A DNA stretch of 8,961 nt from a bacterium (GTDB lineage: Bacteria > Chloroflexota > Dormibacteria > UBA8260 > Bog-877). Shown in pieces: positions 1 to 6,249 of this stretch. A program made the translations under genes and the position numbers. Positions within the stretch are counted from its first letter, which is position 1, and the number at the start of each line of letters is the position of its first letter. The stretch spans positions 1 to 8,961 of the forward strand of contig JAKAVU010000110.1 in NCBI GenBank assembly GCA_021817185.1, given 5' to 3'. The notes under the pieces were generated by a model. That model was not told the DNA's origin. It was given only the letters and a program-made list of their open reading frames with translations, and did no database searches.

Positions 1-598
1 CCAGCGCCTCCTCGTACTCGGCGAGGTCGCGGACCTCCACCTGCTCCCCCAGACGCCGCTGCTCGGGATCCACCTCCGTGCCACCCACCACCGCCAGGGT
101 GGTCGGCCGGGTGAGGTCGGTGGCAAACCGGAATGCCGGCCGCCGGCTGTACCCCAGGATGGCCACCATCCCGTACAGCTCCACCAGCCGCTCCCCCAGC
201 GGCCACCGCCCCAGGTGCGCCCAGTCCACCTGCACCTGCCGCCCCGGGGCCGTCTCGAAGCGGATCTCCGGGTCCGTCACCACCGCCGGCCGCAGCCGGC
301 GCAACTGCCGGCTGAGGCTCGGGTAGCTCCCCTGGCACCCGTAGTCCGCCACCAGCTCCCCATAGAGGATCGTGCCCCGAAGCCCAGGGCATACCCCCAG
401 CCGCCGCTCCACGTGGGCCAGCTGGGCTGGCGTAAGGGCCGCCGGGCACCCCAGCTCGGGGTACCGCCGGACCTCCTCGGCCTCCACCTCTCGCTTCACC
501 GTCCGCCAGTTCAATCCGAACTCCCGGGCCAGAGCACGGAGGCTCCAGCCGTGGGATCGCAGGACTCGCAAACTCATGCCAACTACCTCAGACTGCAC
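1..598 (-). CDS. istA: IS21-family transposase IstA, 3'-truncated by window edge, probably internally deleted
   Basis: The product is a DDE transposase that would work with the AAA+ helper IstB. The frame is not among the long ATG ORFs but is clear when read from GTG at 598 (Shine-Dalgarno GGGGAGG, 7-nt spacing); ATG at 577 with GAGGT is an alternative. Residues about 8-40 form a helix-turn-helix (SLRALAREFGLNWRTVKREV). Residues about 111-126 carry the strongly IS21-like RFETAPGRQVQVDW, whose Asp (about 125) is the first catalytic residue. After DLTRPTTLA (about 160-169) the expected second-Asp block (LTDRD-like) and the Glu region are missing. The sequence instead reads VDPEQRRLGEQVEVRDLAEYEEAL, which resembles the C-terminal Mu-type beta-barrel tail of such proteins. 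This suggests an internal deletion of the catalytic core, so the protein is probably inactive. The 3' end is outside the window. Family assignment is firm; the deletion is by-eye inference. Confidence 0.75.
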   Translation of the reverse strand, partial: MQSEVVGMSLRVLRSHGWSLRALAREFGLNWRTVKREVEAEEVRRYPELGCPAALTPAQLAHVERRLGVCPGLRGTILYGELVADYGCQGSYPSLSRQLRRLRPAVVTDPEIRFETAPGRQVQVDWAHLGRWPLGERLVELYGMVAILGYSRRPAFRFATDLTRPTTLAVVGGTEVDPEQRRLGEQVEVRDLAEYEEAL

Positions 599-698
599 TC
601 GGGGGCCTCCCCAGGTTTGGACTCGACACCCAAAGCCTGCCAGGGGGCCCCTACCTTTCTCATCTCGTACAGGGCTCCGGTCCTGCCGCGGAGTGCTG

Positions 699-735
699 CA
701 CTTTTCGTGATCAGCTCATTCCACTATTCGTGATC
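699..735 (-). repeat. Tandem terminal repeats of the IS21-family element
   Basis: Two 14-bp direct repeats read GATCACGAATAGTG (735-722) and GATCACGAAAAGTG (712-699) on the minus strand. They differ at one position and have a 23-bp period. They lie just inside the presumed element tip at 742 and upstream of istA. IS21-family ends typically carry two or more such copies as transposase binding sites. Confidence 0.7.
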
Positions 736-744
736 CCCGACACC

Positions 745-1128
745 AATGCGGTGCAGGCTGGTCCGGCCCAGCTGGTCAGCCTCGACGCCGACCCGTGGGC
801 GATCGAGATGTGCTTCCGACATGTCAAGCCGCTTGTTGGCCGCCGGGACCCGCAGTGCTAGCTCAGGCCTGCGCCAGAGCGGGCAGTTGCTCTGGCCAAC
901 TGGATGTACACCGCGGTGTCGGCTTGGTTCTCCACCCAGTGGGTGCAGGGTCAGAGCCACTGGCCGGACCGGCCGTGGTGCCGCGGCACGCAGGCCCCTG
1001 CGTTCGCGAATGCGCTGGCAGCTCTACGTCGCGACCTCTGTCACCGGCGAGCGTTTGGCACAAACACCCCCGATGGTCTCAAGTCCCAAAGCCTCACCGA
1101 CCTGTTAGAGGCACTTGCTTTGGCCGCC
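745..1128 (+). pseudogene. Decayed C-terminal fragment of a DDE (IS4/IS701-like) transposase
   Basis: Read in one plus-strand frame, this stretch translates to WAIEMCFRHVKPLVGRRDPQC, then an in-frame TAG at 859-861. It continues as LRPAPERAVALANWMYTAVS, then WPDRPWCRGTQAPAFANALAALRRDL and LTDLLEALALAAW. The order of blocks (an E-6x-K helix with the catalytic Glu, a G-x-x-DPQ turn, ER-A-AL-W-Y, then WPD-PWY-like, then PSF-ALRR-like) is that of the C-terminus of IS4/IS701-type DDE transposases. The Tyr and Arg of the Y-2-R-3-E-6-K signature are not at the expected places, and there is no start codon with a ribosome site and no clean stop. It begins immediately at the IS21 end, so the IS21 element probably inserted into, or deleted up to, this gene. 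It is non-functional; the exact family is uncertain. Confidence 0.65.
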
Positions 1129-1259
1129 TGGTGCTTGCGGCCCAACTGCAATAGTCCACGTGGCCTCTTTCAGCCGGAACGCCAGGCGGAATTGACCGGA
1201 GTGCGCAGCTCGGAGGCATCGTCCTCTCGCTGGCACACAAGAACAACTCGACCCCTTGG
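1129..1259. other. Intergenic gap between transposase remnant and operon end
   Basis: This region lies between the transposase remnant and the stop of the last operon gene. I see no recognisable gene and no convincing intrinsic terminator with a T-run for the operon. Confidence 0.5.
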
Positions 1260-2060
1260 TCACATGGCGTGCGACGCCTCCTCTGGTAGTGCGTACCACC
1301 GCTTGTGCTCGCCGACCAGCGCGCGCATTTTCCACAGCTTAGTCTTGGGGACTTCAAAGGCGCGACGACGAAGGGCACGTACATTATCGAGCACCTCGAC
1401 GCTGGGCCCAAAGGCATCGGCGGCACCGACCTGGCCCGATGCAAGCAGCCTTTCGAGGTGCTCCAGATTCTTAGTAACCGTCCGCCACCATCCCCAATCC
1501 CGGCTTAGAATCTCATCGAAGCGCCCTAGGCCAACAGTTCCCACAGGATCGCCTGGGACAACATGATGAGTTGCGAGTATGCGTGCTATGTCTCGCACGT
1601 CCTTGTCGTTGAGCTCAACGATCTGGAGCTTGGAGAGCAGCAAGTCACTCACGTCGACGGTGTAGTCAAGCCGGTGAAGCCGGCCAACGAGCGGCAGGGT
1701 GTGGCACATATGCAGGTCATCGACTATAATGTCAACTGAAGTCGTCCCATCAGGGGCCAAGAAGAACATCTGACGATGTCCGTTAATGGCATTGAATACT
1801 TGGTCGGGAAGAAAGCCCTGCCGGGAAAGGAAGCGGGTGATCGGGCCACCTTCAGCAGCGGCGATAACCAAGTCGATGTCCTGCGCTCGGCGGAGTCGGG
1901 CCGGATCGGTGCCACAGAGAAGGCGGACAGCGCGACCACCGATGAGACGTAAAGTGAGGCCCTCGTCTCGAGCCGCGTCGATCAAGACGACGATACTCTC
2001 CTGGAGGTCTGGAGAGTTGGCCTGTGGTTCACCCGCGCTCGGGTCCGGTGTCAAAGCCAT
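1260..2060 (-). CDS. Nucleotidyltransferase-fold protein (pol-beta/MNT-like), 266 aa
   Basis: This looks like a member of the pol-beta-type nucleotidyltransferase superfamily (AbiEii/MNT-like), which transfers a nucleotide to a hydroxyl of a small molecule or protein; the acceptor here is unknown. Counting from ATG 2060, the motif GG (41-42) begins the fold (RLIGGRAVRLL). The metal ligands are D61 and D63 (AQDIDLVI), and a third carboxylate is D110 (SVDIIVDD). A helical second part follows (LLLSKLQIVELNDKDVRDI), then a Trp-rich region (DWGWWRTVTKNLEHLE). All three expected acidic residues are present, so it should be active. The start at 2060 is chosen because it overlaps the stop of the preceding gene (ATGGCTTTGA), implying coupling. 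An upstream ATG at 2108 would add 16 unremarkable residues lying over the previous coding sequence. No HEPN toxin partner is visible, so toxin-antitoxin function is unsupported. Confidence 0.75.
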   Translation of the reverse strand: MALTPDPSAGEPQANSPDLQESIVVLIDAARDEGLTLRLIGGRAVRLLCGTDPARLRRAQDIDLVIAAAEGGPITRFLSRQGFLPDQVFNAINGHRQMFFLAPDGTTSVDIIVDDLHMCHTLPLVGRLHRLDYTVDVSDLLLSKLQIVELNDKDVRDIARILATHHVVPGDPVGTVGLGRFDEILSRDWGWWRTVTKNLEHLERLLASGQVGAADAFGPSVEVLDNVRALRRRAFEVPKTKLWKMRALVGEHKRWYALPEEASHAM

Positions 2061-3208
2061 GGCGGCCTGACGAACGAGCCAAAGGCGAGCGACGGCGGCG
2101 ACAGGCATATATCACCGTCTGGAGCCACCTGGTACCACTGCATTGGAATGAATTCATCACCAGCACGAGCCAGATGGGTCTCTGGATCGAACACGATTTG
2201 TCCCTCGGCGCCGTGCAGAGACACGTCCCCGATCGCCCGGCCCAGCTCTTCACGGTTCGTTGGTGAGGCTCCCCTAAGTACCGCGGCAGCAAAGATCCGT
2301 ACTGCCTGATAGCAGTCGATCGCATAGCGGTTCGGTTCCTCCCCGTATTGGGCTCGGAAGCTGGCAACAATCGCCTGGGTCGCTGGAAGCGCAGCAATCG
2401 GACCGCCCAATACATTGTAGAGGACGCCATTCGCGGCTGGCCCTGCGGCTTGCTTGAACTCCAAGTATTTGGGGCCGTACTGAATCATCAACAGACATGG
2501 AAGGCGGGCAGCCGCGAAGGCCACAGCAAGCGCTGCGGCGCGGTGAGGAGGGTAATCGGTGCTGATGAGGACATCGGCCCCCGATTCCCCAACCATGTTG
2601 ACCACACGGCTCCAGTCAGCGTCAGAGGCCAGCTCAACGTCGCTGCGGAACCCGCCGACGACATCCCAGCCACGGATGACGAAGGCGGTCGCAATCCGTT
2701 CAGCGCACGTGATGGAGTACCGGCTTGTCCCGGACACGATGAAGAGCCGTCGCCCTGGCCTCGCCAAGTACTCTCCTGAGATGCGCTCGAGCAACGGAGC
2801 CGGTGCTGTGCCGTAGAGGTCGTAGGATGGCATAAGGCCCCAAGTCGCAACGTAGGCCATGGGCGCGCGGGTGATACGCTCTTGCACCTCCAGCGAGTGC
2901 TCGGCGAGCACGTACGGGATGCCCGCATCGGCGAGGATGTCGATCTCGAAACCACTGCGGCTGGCGAAGCCACTCAGTGCTCCGATCAGGTGGTAGTCAC
3001 TTGTCACCCGGCGCGCAGCACGACAAACACCTGGAATGTCCCCCGAACCGGTATCCACCGGCACGAGGTCAAATTGGGGAAAACGGAGGTCGGCCTCCGC
3101 AGCGATCTCGTCCGCTGCGAGAGTCGCCCCCCGCACCATCTGCGCGGCGTCTCTTGCGAACTCGGTACCTGAAATCGGTGCCAGAACGGCGAGCCGGAGA
3201 ACGGTCAT
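2051..3208 (-). CDS. Type-1 periplasmic-binding-fold protein lacking a signal peptide, 385 aa
   Basis: This is a ligand-binding protein of the Leu/Ile/Val-binding (Peripla_BP_6, LivJ/AmiC-like) family. The N-terminus starts directly on strand beta-1 (LRLAVLAPISGTEFARDAAQM). The typical lobe pattern follows: LIGALSGFAS near 75-85, RRLFIVSGTSRYSI near 153-166, ADVLISTDYPPHRAAAL near 211-227. The family-typical end GAEGQIVFDPETHLAR ... MQWYQV is also present. There is no signal peptide or lipobox, and none was lost by start choice: an in-frame TAA sits at 3214-3212, six bases before the ATG. The protein is therefore probably cytoplasmic unless a frameshift or sequencing error separated the leader. 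No LivHMGF transporter genes are in the window. AmiC, a cytosolic amide sensor with this fold, is a precedent for a sensor role. The gap to the upstream gene is 28 bp with no strong Shine-Dalgarno site. The alternative is a decayed ABC substrate-binding protein. Confidence 0.8.
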   Translation of the reverse strand: MTVLRLAVLAPISGTEFARDAAQMVRGATLAADEIAAEADLRFPQFDLVPVDTGSGDIPGVCRAARRVTSDYHLIGALSGFASRSGFEIDILADAGIPYVLAEHSLEVQERITRAPMAYVATWGLMPSYDLYGTAPAPLLERISGEYLARPGRRLFIVSGTSRYSITCAERIATAFVIRGWDVVGGFRSDVELASDADWSRVVNMVGESGADVLISTDYPPHRAAALAVAFAAARLPCLLMIQYGPKYLEFKQAAGPAANGVLYNVLGGPIAALPATQAIVASFRAQYGEEPNRYAIDCYQAVRIFAAAVLRGASPTNREELGRAIGDVSLHGAEGQIVFDPETHLARAGDEFIPMQWYQVAPDGDICLSPPSLAFGSFVRPPWL

Positions 3209-3236
3209 TGGTTAGCCAAGGACACTTTCCGCCCCC

Positions 3237-4193
3237 TCACCCAGCCACCAGCTGATGGCCGAGTATGCCCTTCTTGGCCGACAGGGTCACGATGGCACCC
3301 CTCAGAATCCCCTCGCTGTACTCGCTTCCCGGGTTGAGACAGAGCGTTCGTCCCAGTTTGCACGCGCCGCGCGACTCATGGATGTGGCCATGCAGGGCAA
3401 GGAGCGGCTGGAACCGCTCGATCGACTCGCGCACAGCGCTGGATCCGACACCAGCCTCCACCGGCCGTCCTCCCTGTAGTACCGGCTTCAGCTCGGCATC
3501 GAGCAGGATGGCCTGGTCCAGCTGGGTGTCCTTGGGCGGCACATGGAGGTTGACGATAGCGTGATCCGGGGCGCCGAGCTTGGCAAGTTCTTCCTGGATC
3601 ATCGCTCCGAGCTGGTCCTCGGGGAGCTCCCGGGGCGAGGCCCAGGGTGTGATGTTAGAGACGCCGACCGACACCATGGCGAAGCCGCCAGGCAGCTCGA
3701 TCAGGCGCCCTGTTGGGTTGATGCAGGTTTTGCTCGTAGCCAGTATGTCATCGACGAACCATGGGTCATCGTTAGCTGGCCCCAGCAGGCAGAGCGTTTT
3801 GGAGCCTCTGAGCTTGGCGTCTGCCAGGGCCAGCCAGCCTTCAAGGCTCTCGCGAATACGGTCGTGGAAGAGACGCTCCACGCGGTCTGTATCCAGCTCC
3901 AGCTCGGCGACCTCGTCTGGAGTGGTCTCGTAGGCATAGTAGCCGGCGTCCCCAATAGCCTTGCGCAGCGCAGGCAAGTCCCCCTCTTCGACCTCGTGGA
4001 TACTACCGTAGAGCCGCGTCCTCCACCGGCGACCGGCCTCGGCGATGAGCGGAATCAGCATCTTACCGGTCATGTCACCGCCCATGAGCAAGACGTCGCA
4101 GTCGTAGAACTTGGCAGCGTTGAGGAACTTGCGGAAGCACAGATCGGAGCCATGGATGTCGGTGGCGAAGAAGATGCGAAGGTCGCCGCTCAC
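3237..4193 (-). CDS. Calcineurin-like metallophosphoesterase, 318 aa
   Basis: This is a dinuclear-metal phosphatase or phosphodiesterase, probably cytoplasmic; its substrate is unknown. Motifs counted from GTG 4193 are D12-x-H14 (FFATDIHG), GGD at 38-40 (LLMGGDMTGK), a GNHD-equivalent reading GPANDDPW with the metal-bridging Asn at 141, His217 (NLHVPP), and GHIH at 269-272. These supply the full metal-ligand set. The position after the bridging Asn is Asp instead of the usual His, as in some subfamilies with GNDD. The start is placed at GTG 4193 because it forms a GTGA overlap with the stop of the kinase gene. The ATG at 4310 would add 39 residues that merely shadow the kinase frame. It could dephosphorylate the product of the kinase/isomerase pair, or hydrolyse a nucleotide second messenger; the context does not decide. 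Confidence 0.85.
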   Translation of the reverse strand: MSGDLRIFFATDIHGSDLCFRKFLNAAKFYDCDVLLMGGDMTGKMLIPLIAEAGRRWRTRLYGSIHEVEEGDLPALRKAIGDAGYYAYETTPDEVAELELDTDRVERLFHDRIRESLEGWLALADAKLRGSKTLCLLGPANDDPWFVDDILATSKTCINPTGRLIELPGGFAMVSVGVSNITPWASPRELPEDQLGAMIQEELAKLGAPDHAIVNLHVPPKDTQLDQAILLDAELKPVLQGGRPVEAGVGSSAVRESIERFQPLLALHGHIHESRGACKLGRTLCLNPGSEYSEGILRGAIVTLSAKKGILGHQLVAG

Positions 4194-5215
4194 GCCGGTG
4201 TTGTCTCTCGGCACTGGGACGAGAGCCAGTGTCCAAGCAACGTGGCCGCCTCTATCGCCTCCTCGTACGGCATGGCACCGGCCAACTCTGAGGAGCTTTG
4301 AACGAGCCAAGAGGCTGCTGGTCGGACGTGAGTCGGCGCGCCCAAGTGCGCCACCACATAGGCCCCCACCACCGACCCCGCGATGCCAGCAGCAAGCAGC
4401 GACCCGGTAGCGAGATACCCAGCGAGGAACCCGCCGCAGTACGCGTCGCCCGCGCCCGTAGTGTCGACCGGATCCACAGGGAGTGCAGGCACCCGGAACG
4501 CGTGATCGGCGTTAGCCACATACGAGCCCTCAGCGCCGAGTTTGAAGGCTACCGCCAGCGCGCCGAAACTCAGCGCCCGGACGGCACCGACTCGGACCAA
4601 GGTCTCCACTGGGGCCGTCGCGAGATCCGGGAAGAGCAGCTGCAGTTCGACGAGACTTGGTGCGAACACCGCTCCTTCGAGCATCCGTGTGAGCTGTGTC
4701 TCAAACCCGACGACATACTCCTCATGGGGATCCAATGAGTAAGGAATACCATTAGTCCGGGCGGCCTCAACGATCGCCGCCTGCCGCTCAATCGGCATCG
4801 CGGCGATGTGGACCCATCCGGCACCGCAGAGTCGCTCAAGGTCCTCACCTTGGGGACAGAGCTCCGAAAGCCGAGTCGGGTCAGTGAGATGGACATACTC
4901 GCGGGAGTTGTCGCAACGGTTGACGATCCGGTAGTGAAGCGTGGGGCCCTGGACCCGAGACACTGTGTTGAGTTCAATGCCAAGGCTTGCGATTTGGTCA
5001 AGCAAGTACTGCGGATAGTCCTCGCCAATTCGAGTTATGATCGCAGTGGGATAGCCCCAGGCGGCGGCTCCCAGAGCGGAGAAAAGTGCGTCACCACCCG
5101 GCTCACTTGTGCCGGTGGCCCAGGGTCCCACCGTGTCGTCCAACGAGAAGTTTCCTACCGTCACGAGGCGATGAGCCCGTGGAGCAGCACCAGCGTCAAT
5201 CATCACGGGGCTCAC
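4190..5215 (-). CDS. PfkB-family carbohydrate kinase, 341 aa
   Basis: This is an ATP-dependent sugar kinase of the ribokinase/PfkB family; the exact sugar is unknown. The sugar-binding GG is at 40-41 (EPGGDALFSALGAAAWG). The family SLDPHEEY strand is near 160-167. PSLVE (186-190) matches the NxxE metal/phosphate motif with Ser for Asn. KLGAEGSY (225-232) and the signature DTTGAGDAYCGGFLAGYL (251-268) place the catalytic base at D257. The length suits the family, with a slightly long N-terminus and C-terminus. The GTG start at 5215 overlaps the stop of the preceding gene (GTGA); ATG 5203 is an alternative. The next gene starts in another GTGA overlap. Its place between an eIF2B-fold protein and a phosphoesterase, downstream of a GntR/APC pair, recalls fructoselysine kinase FrlD, but ribose-1-phosphate-kinase-like or other roles are possible. 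Confidence 0.88.
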   Translation of the reverse strand: MSPVMIDAGAAPRAHRLVTVGNFSLDDTVGPWATGTSEPGGDALFSALGAAAWGYPTAIITRIGEDYPQYLLDQIASLGIELNTVSRVQGPTLHYRIVNRCDNSREYVHLTDPTRLSELCPQGEDLERLCGAGWVHIAAMPIERQAAIVEAARTNGIPYSLDPHEEYVVGFETQLTRMLEGAVFAPSLVELQLLFPDLATAPVETLVRVGAVRALSFGALAVAFKLGAEGSYVANADHAFRVPALPVDPVDTTGAGDAYCGGFLAGYLATGSLLAAGIAGSVVGAYVVAHLGAPTHVRPAASWLVQSSSELAGAMPYEEAIEAATLLGHWLSSQCRETTPA

Positions 5216-6207
5216 GGGAGCAAGGTAGCCGACTGACCAGCGCTCGCCGCCGCACTTCGAACGGCCAGGGAGGTGGCCCCGACCTGGGCCGGGCTGATGG
5301 CCCCGTGCTCAGTAATGAAGGCAGTGATCAGCTCGCCGGGCACGACATCTACCAAGGGGTTGAGATAGTGTAGGCCACGGGCACTCCACTCCAGTGCCTC
5401 GGGCACCCCGTCGGGATCTTCAGTTTGGTTGATGCTCTGCAGCGCAGGGCTGAAATGCTCCTCAACCTTCCAGAGATCCGCCACCGCGTACACCGGCACC
5501 CTTGCCATCCGAGCCGCCAACCCTATAGCAAGAGCTCCCGGCGTGGTTAACAGGCTACCGTCGTGGATCACCGAGTCGGCACCAAGAAAGGCCGCCACAA
5601 CGTTGAAGTTGGTCATCGCCCAAGCAATGCCAGCATCGGTTACTACCCAGACGGAGTGACCAAGCGCCAAGGCCTCGTCAGCAACCCGCAGTCCATCGGC
5701 TCGTCGGGAGCGGCAGGCTGTCGCAATGATCTCGAGCCTCTTTCCCTCTTCGGCAGCCCGGCGCACTACCGCTTGGGTGGAATGCTCCGCGTAGTCATGC
5801 ACGAGAATCCGGTCGCCCGACTCCACAAGAGCCGCCCCGGCGGCCGCCATCTGCTCTTCCGACGCGGCGAACGTGGTCTCGATCCAACGCCGCCGCTCAG
5901 CTAGCACGGCCTCGGCTTGGACACGGTCCGCGGGGAGGGTACCGCTGGTCATGAAGGCGATGGCGTTGCGGACTCCGGGCTGGTGGGCCGTTCCCTGGGC
6001 AGTGTTGATGATACGGTCGATCAGCGCCTCGGTTGCCGCCAGCCTCGCGGCCTCGGGACCACTCCACCCACGCACGAGTTCGTGGATGGCGGCCACTGCG
6101 AGGAGAGCCCGACCCTCGGCGCCAGGGGGGTGGGAGGCTTCGAGGCCGGAGAGAGCCTGGCGCACTCCTAGCGGAAGGTGGTCTTCGTCCAGTCCCGAGT
6201 TGGTCAT
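5212..6207 (-). CDS. eIF2B/MtnA-fold (ISOCOT) protein with altered catalytic residues, 331 aa
   Basis: This protein belongs to the fold of eIF2B alpha/beta/delta, methylthioribose-1-phosphate isomerase (MtnA) and ribose-1,5-bisphosphate isomerase. It has an all-helical N-terminal domain (about 1-125) and a Rossmann-like C-terminal domain (about 131-310): DRILVHDYAEHST, LEIIATACRSRRADG, WVVTDAGI, FLGADSVIHDGS, GALAIGLAARMARVPVYAVADLWK. In MtnA-type enzymes the first strand ends in HC (catalytic Cys) and the later loop reads NGD (catalytic Asp). Here these are HD (D138) and DGS (S218), so the standard isomerase chemistry is doubtful. The start at 6207 is supported by AAGGAG with 8-nt spacing; ATG 6237 lacks such a site. 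Being bacterial and in a catabolic operon, it is unlikely to be a translation factor. It probably acts on the product of the next-encoded PfkB kinase. Fold is confident, reaction unknown. Confidence 0.8.
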   Translation of the reverse strand: MTNSGLDEDHLPLGVRQALSGLEASHPPGAEGRALLAVAAIHELVRGWSGPEAARLAATEALIDRIINTAQGTAHQPGVRNAIAFMTSGTLPADRVQAEAVLAERRRWIETTFAASEEQMAAAGAALVESGDRILVHDYAEHSTQAVVRRAAEEGKRLEIIATACRSRRADGLRVADEALALGHSVWVVTDAGIAWAMTNFNVVAAFLGADSVIHDGSLLTTPGALAIGLAARMARVPVYAVADLWKVEEHFSPALQSINQTEDPDGVPEALEWSARGLHYLNPLVDVVPGELITAFITEHGAISPAQVGATSLAVRSAAASAGQSATLLP

Positions 6208-6215
6208 GGGGCGTG

Positions 6216-6221
6216 CTCCTT
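6216..6221 (-). promoter_or_regulatory. Shine-Dalgarno site deciding the eIF2B-like start
   Basis: AAGGAG lies 8 nt upstream of ATG 6207. This selects 6207 over the upstream in-frame ATG at 6237, which has no comparable site. Confidence 0.8.
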
Positions 6222-6249
6222 CAATGCTGTGCTGCATGTCCCCGGAGGG

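Larger units (their letters stand above)
1..742 (-). mobile_element. IS21-family insertion sequence, partial (istA end)
   Basis: This is the istA-proximal part of an IS21-family element, cut by the left window edge. On the minus strand the element appears to begin TGTCGGGGATCACG at 742, which fits the TG...CA ends common in this family. It carries two near-identical 14-bp repeats (699-712 and 722-735) as expected for IS21 multiple terminal repeats, followed by the istA reading frame. The istA codons are markedly richer in G/C at third positions (CTG, CGG, GTG, GCC) than the operon genes, which fits a separate origin. The partner ATPase gene istB and the other end lie outside the window, so target duplication cannot be checked. 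The boundary at 742 is an inference from the repeats and the TG terminus. Confidence 0.75.

Noticed and set aside
215..733. Plus-strand open frame of 172 codons over the istA region
   Set aside because: The translation is Pro/Arg/His-rich and featureless. The minus strand carries the IS21 transposase motifs.
1124..1189. 8-bp inverted repeat CCGCCTGG / CCAGGCGG 50 bp apart
   Set aside because: The loop is long, there is no T-run, and one arm lies in the transposase remnant. Chance is likely in GC-rich DNA.
2061..2108. Upstream ATG at 2108 as start of the nucleotidyltransferase
   Set aside because: It lies well inside the preceding coding sequence, adds nothing recognisable, and ATG 2060 gives a typical overlap with the upstream stop.
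3543..4301. Long plus-strand open frame of about 252 codons opposite the phosphoesterase gene
   Set aside because: It is antisense to a gene with clear catalytic motifs, has no recognisable domain, and is typical of high-G+C shadow frames.
5212..6207. Direct annotation as MtnA or ribose-1,5-bisphosphate isomerase
   Set aside because: The catalytic Cys and Asp positions appear replaced, and no RuBisCO or methionine-salvage genes are in the window.
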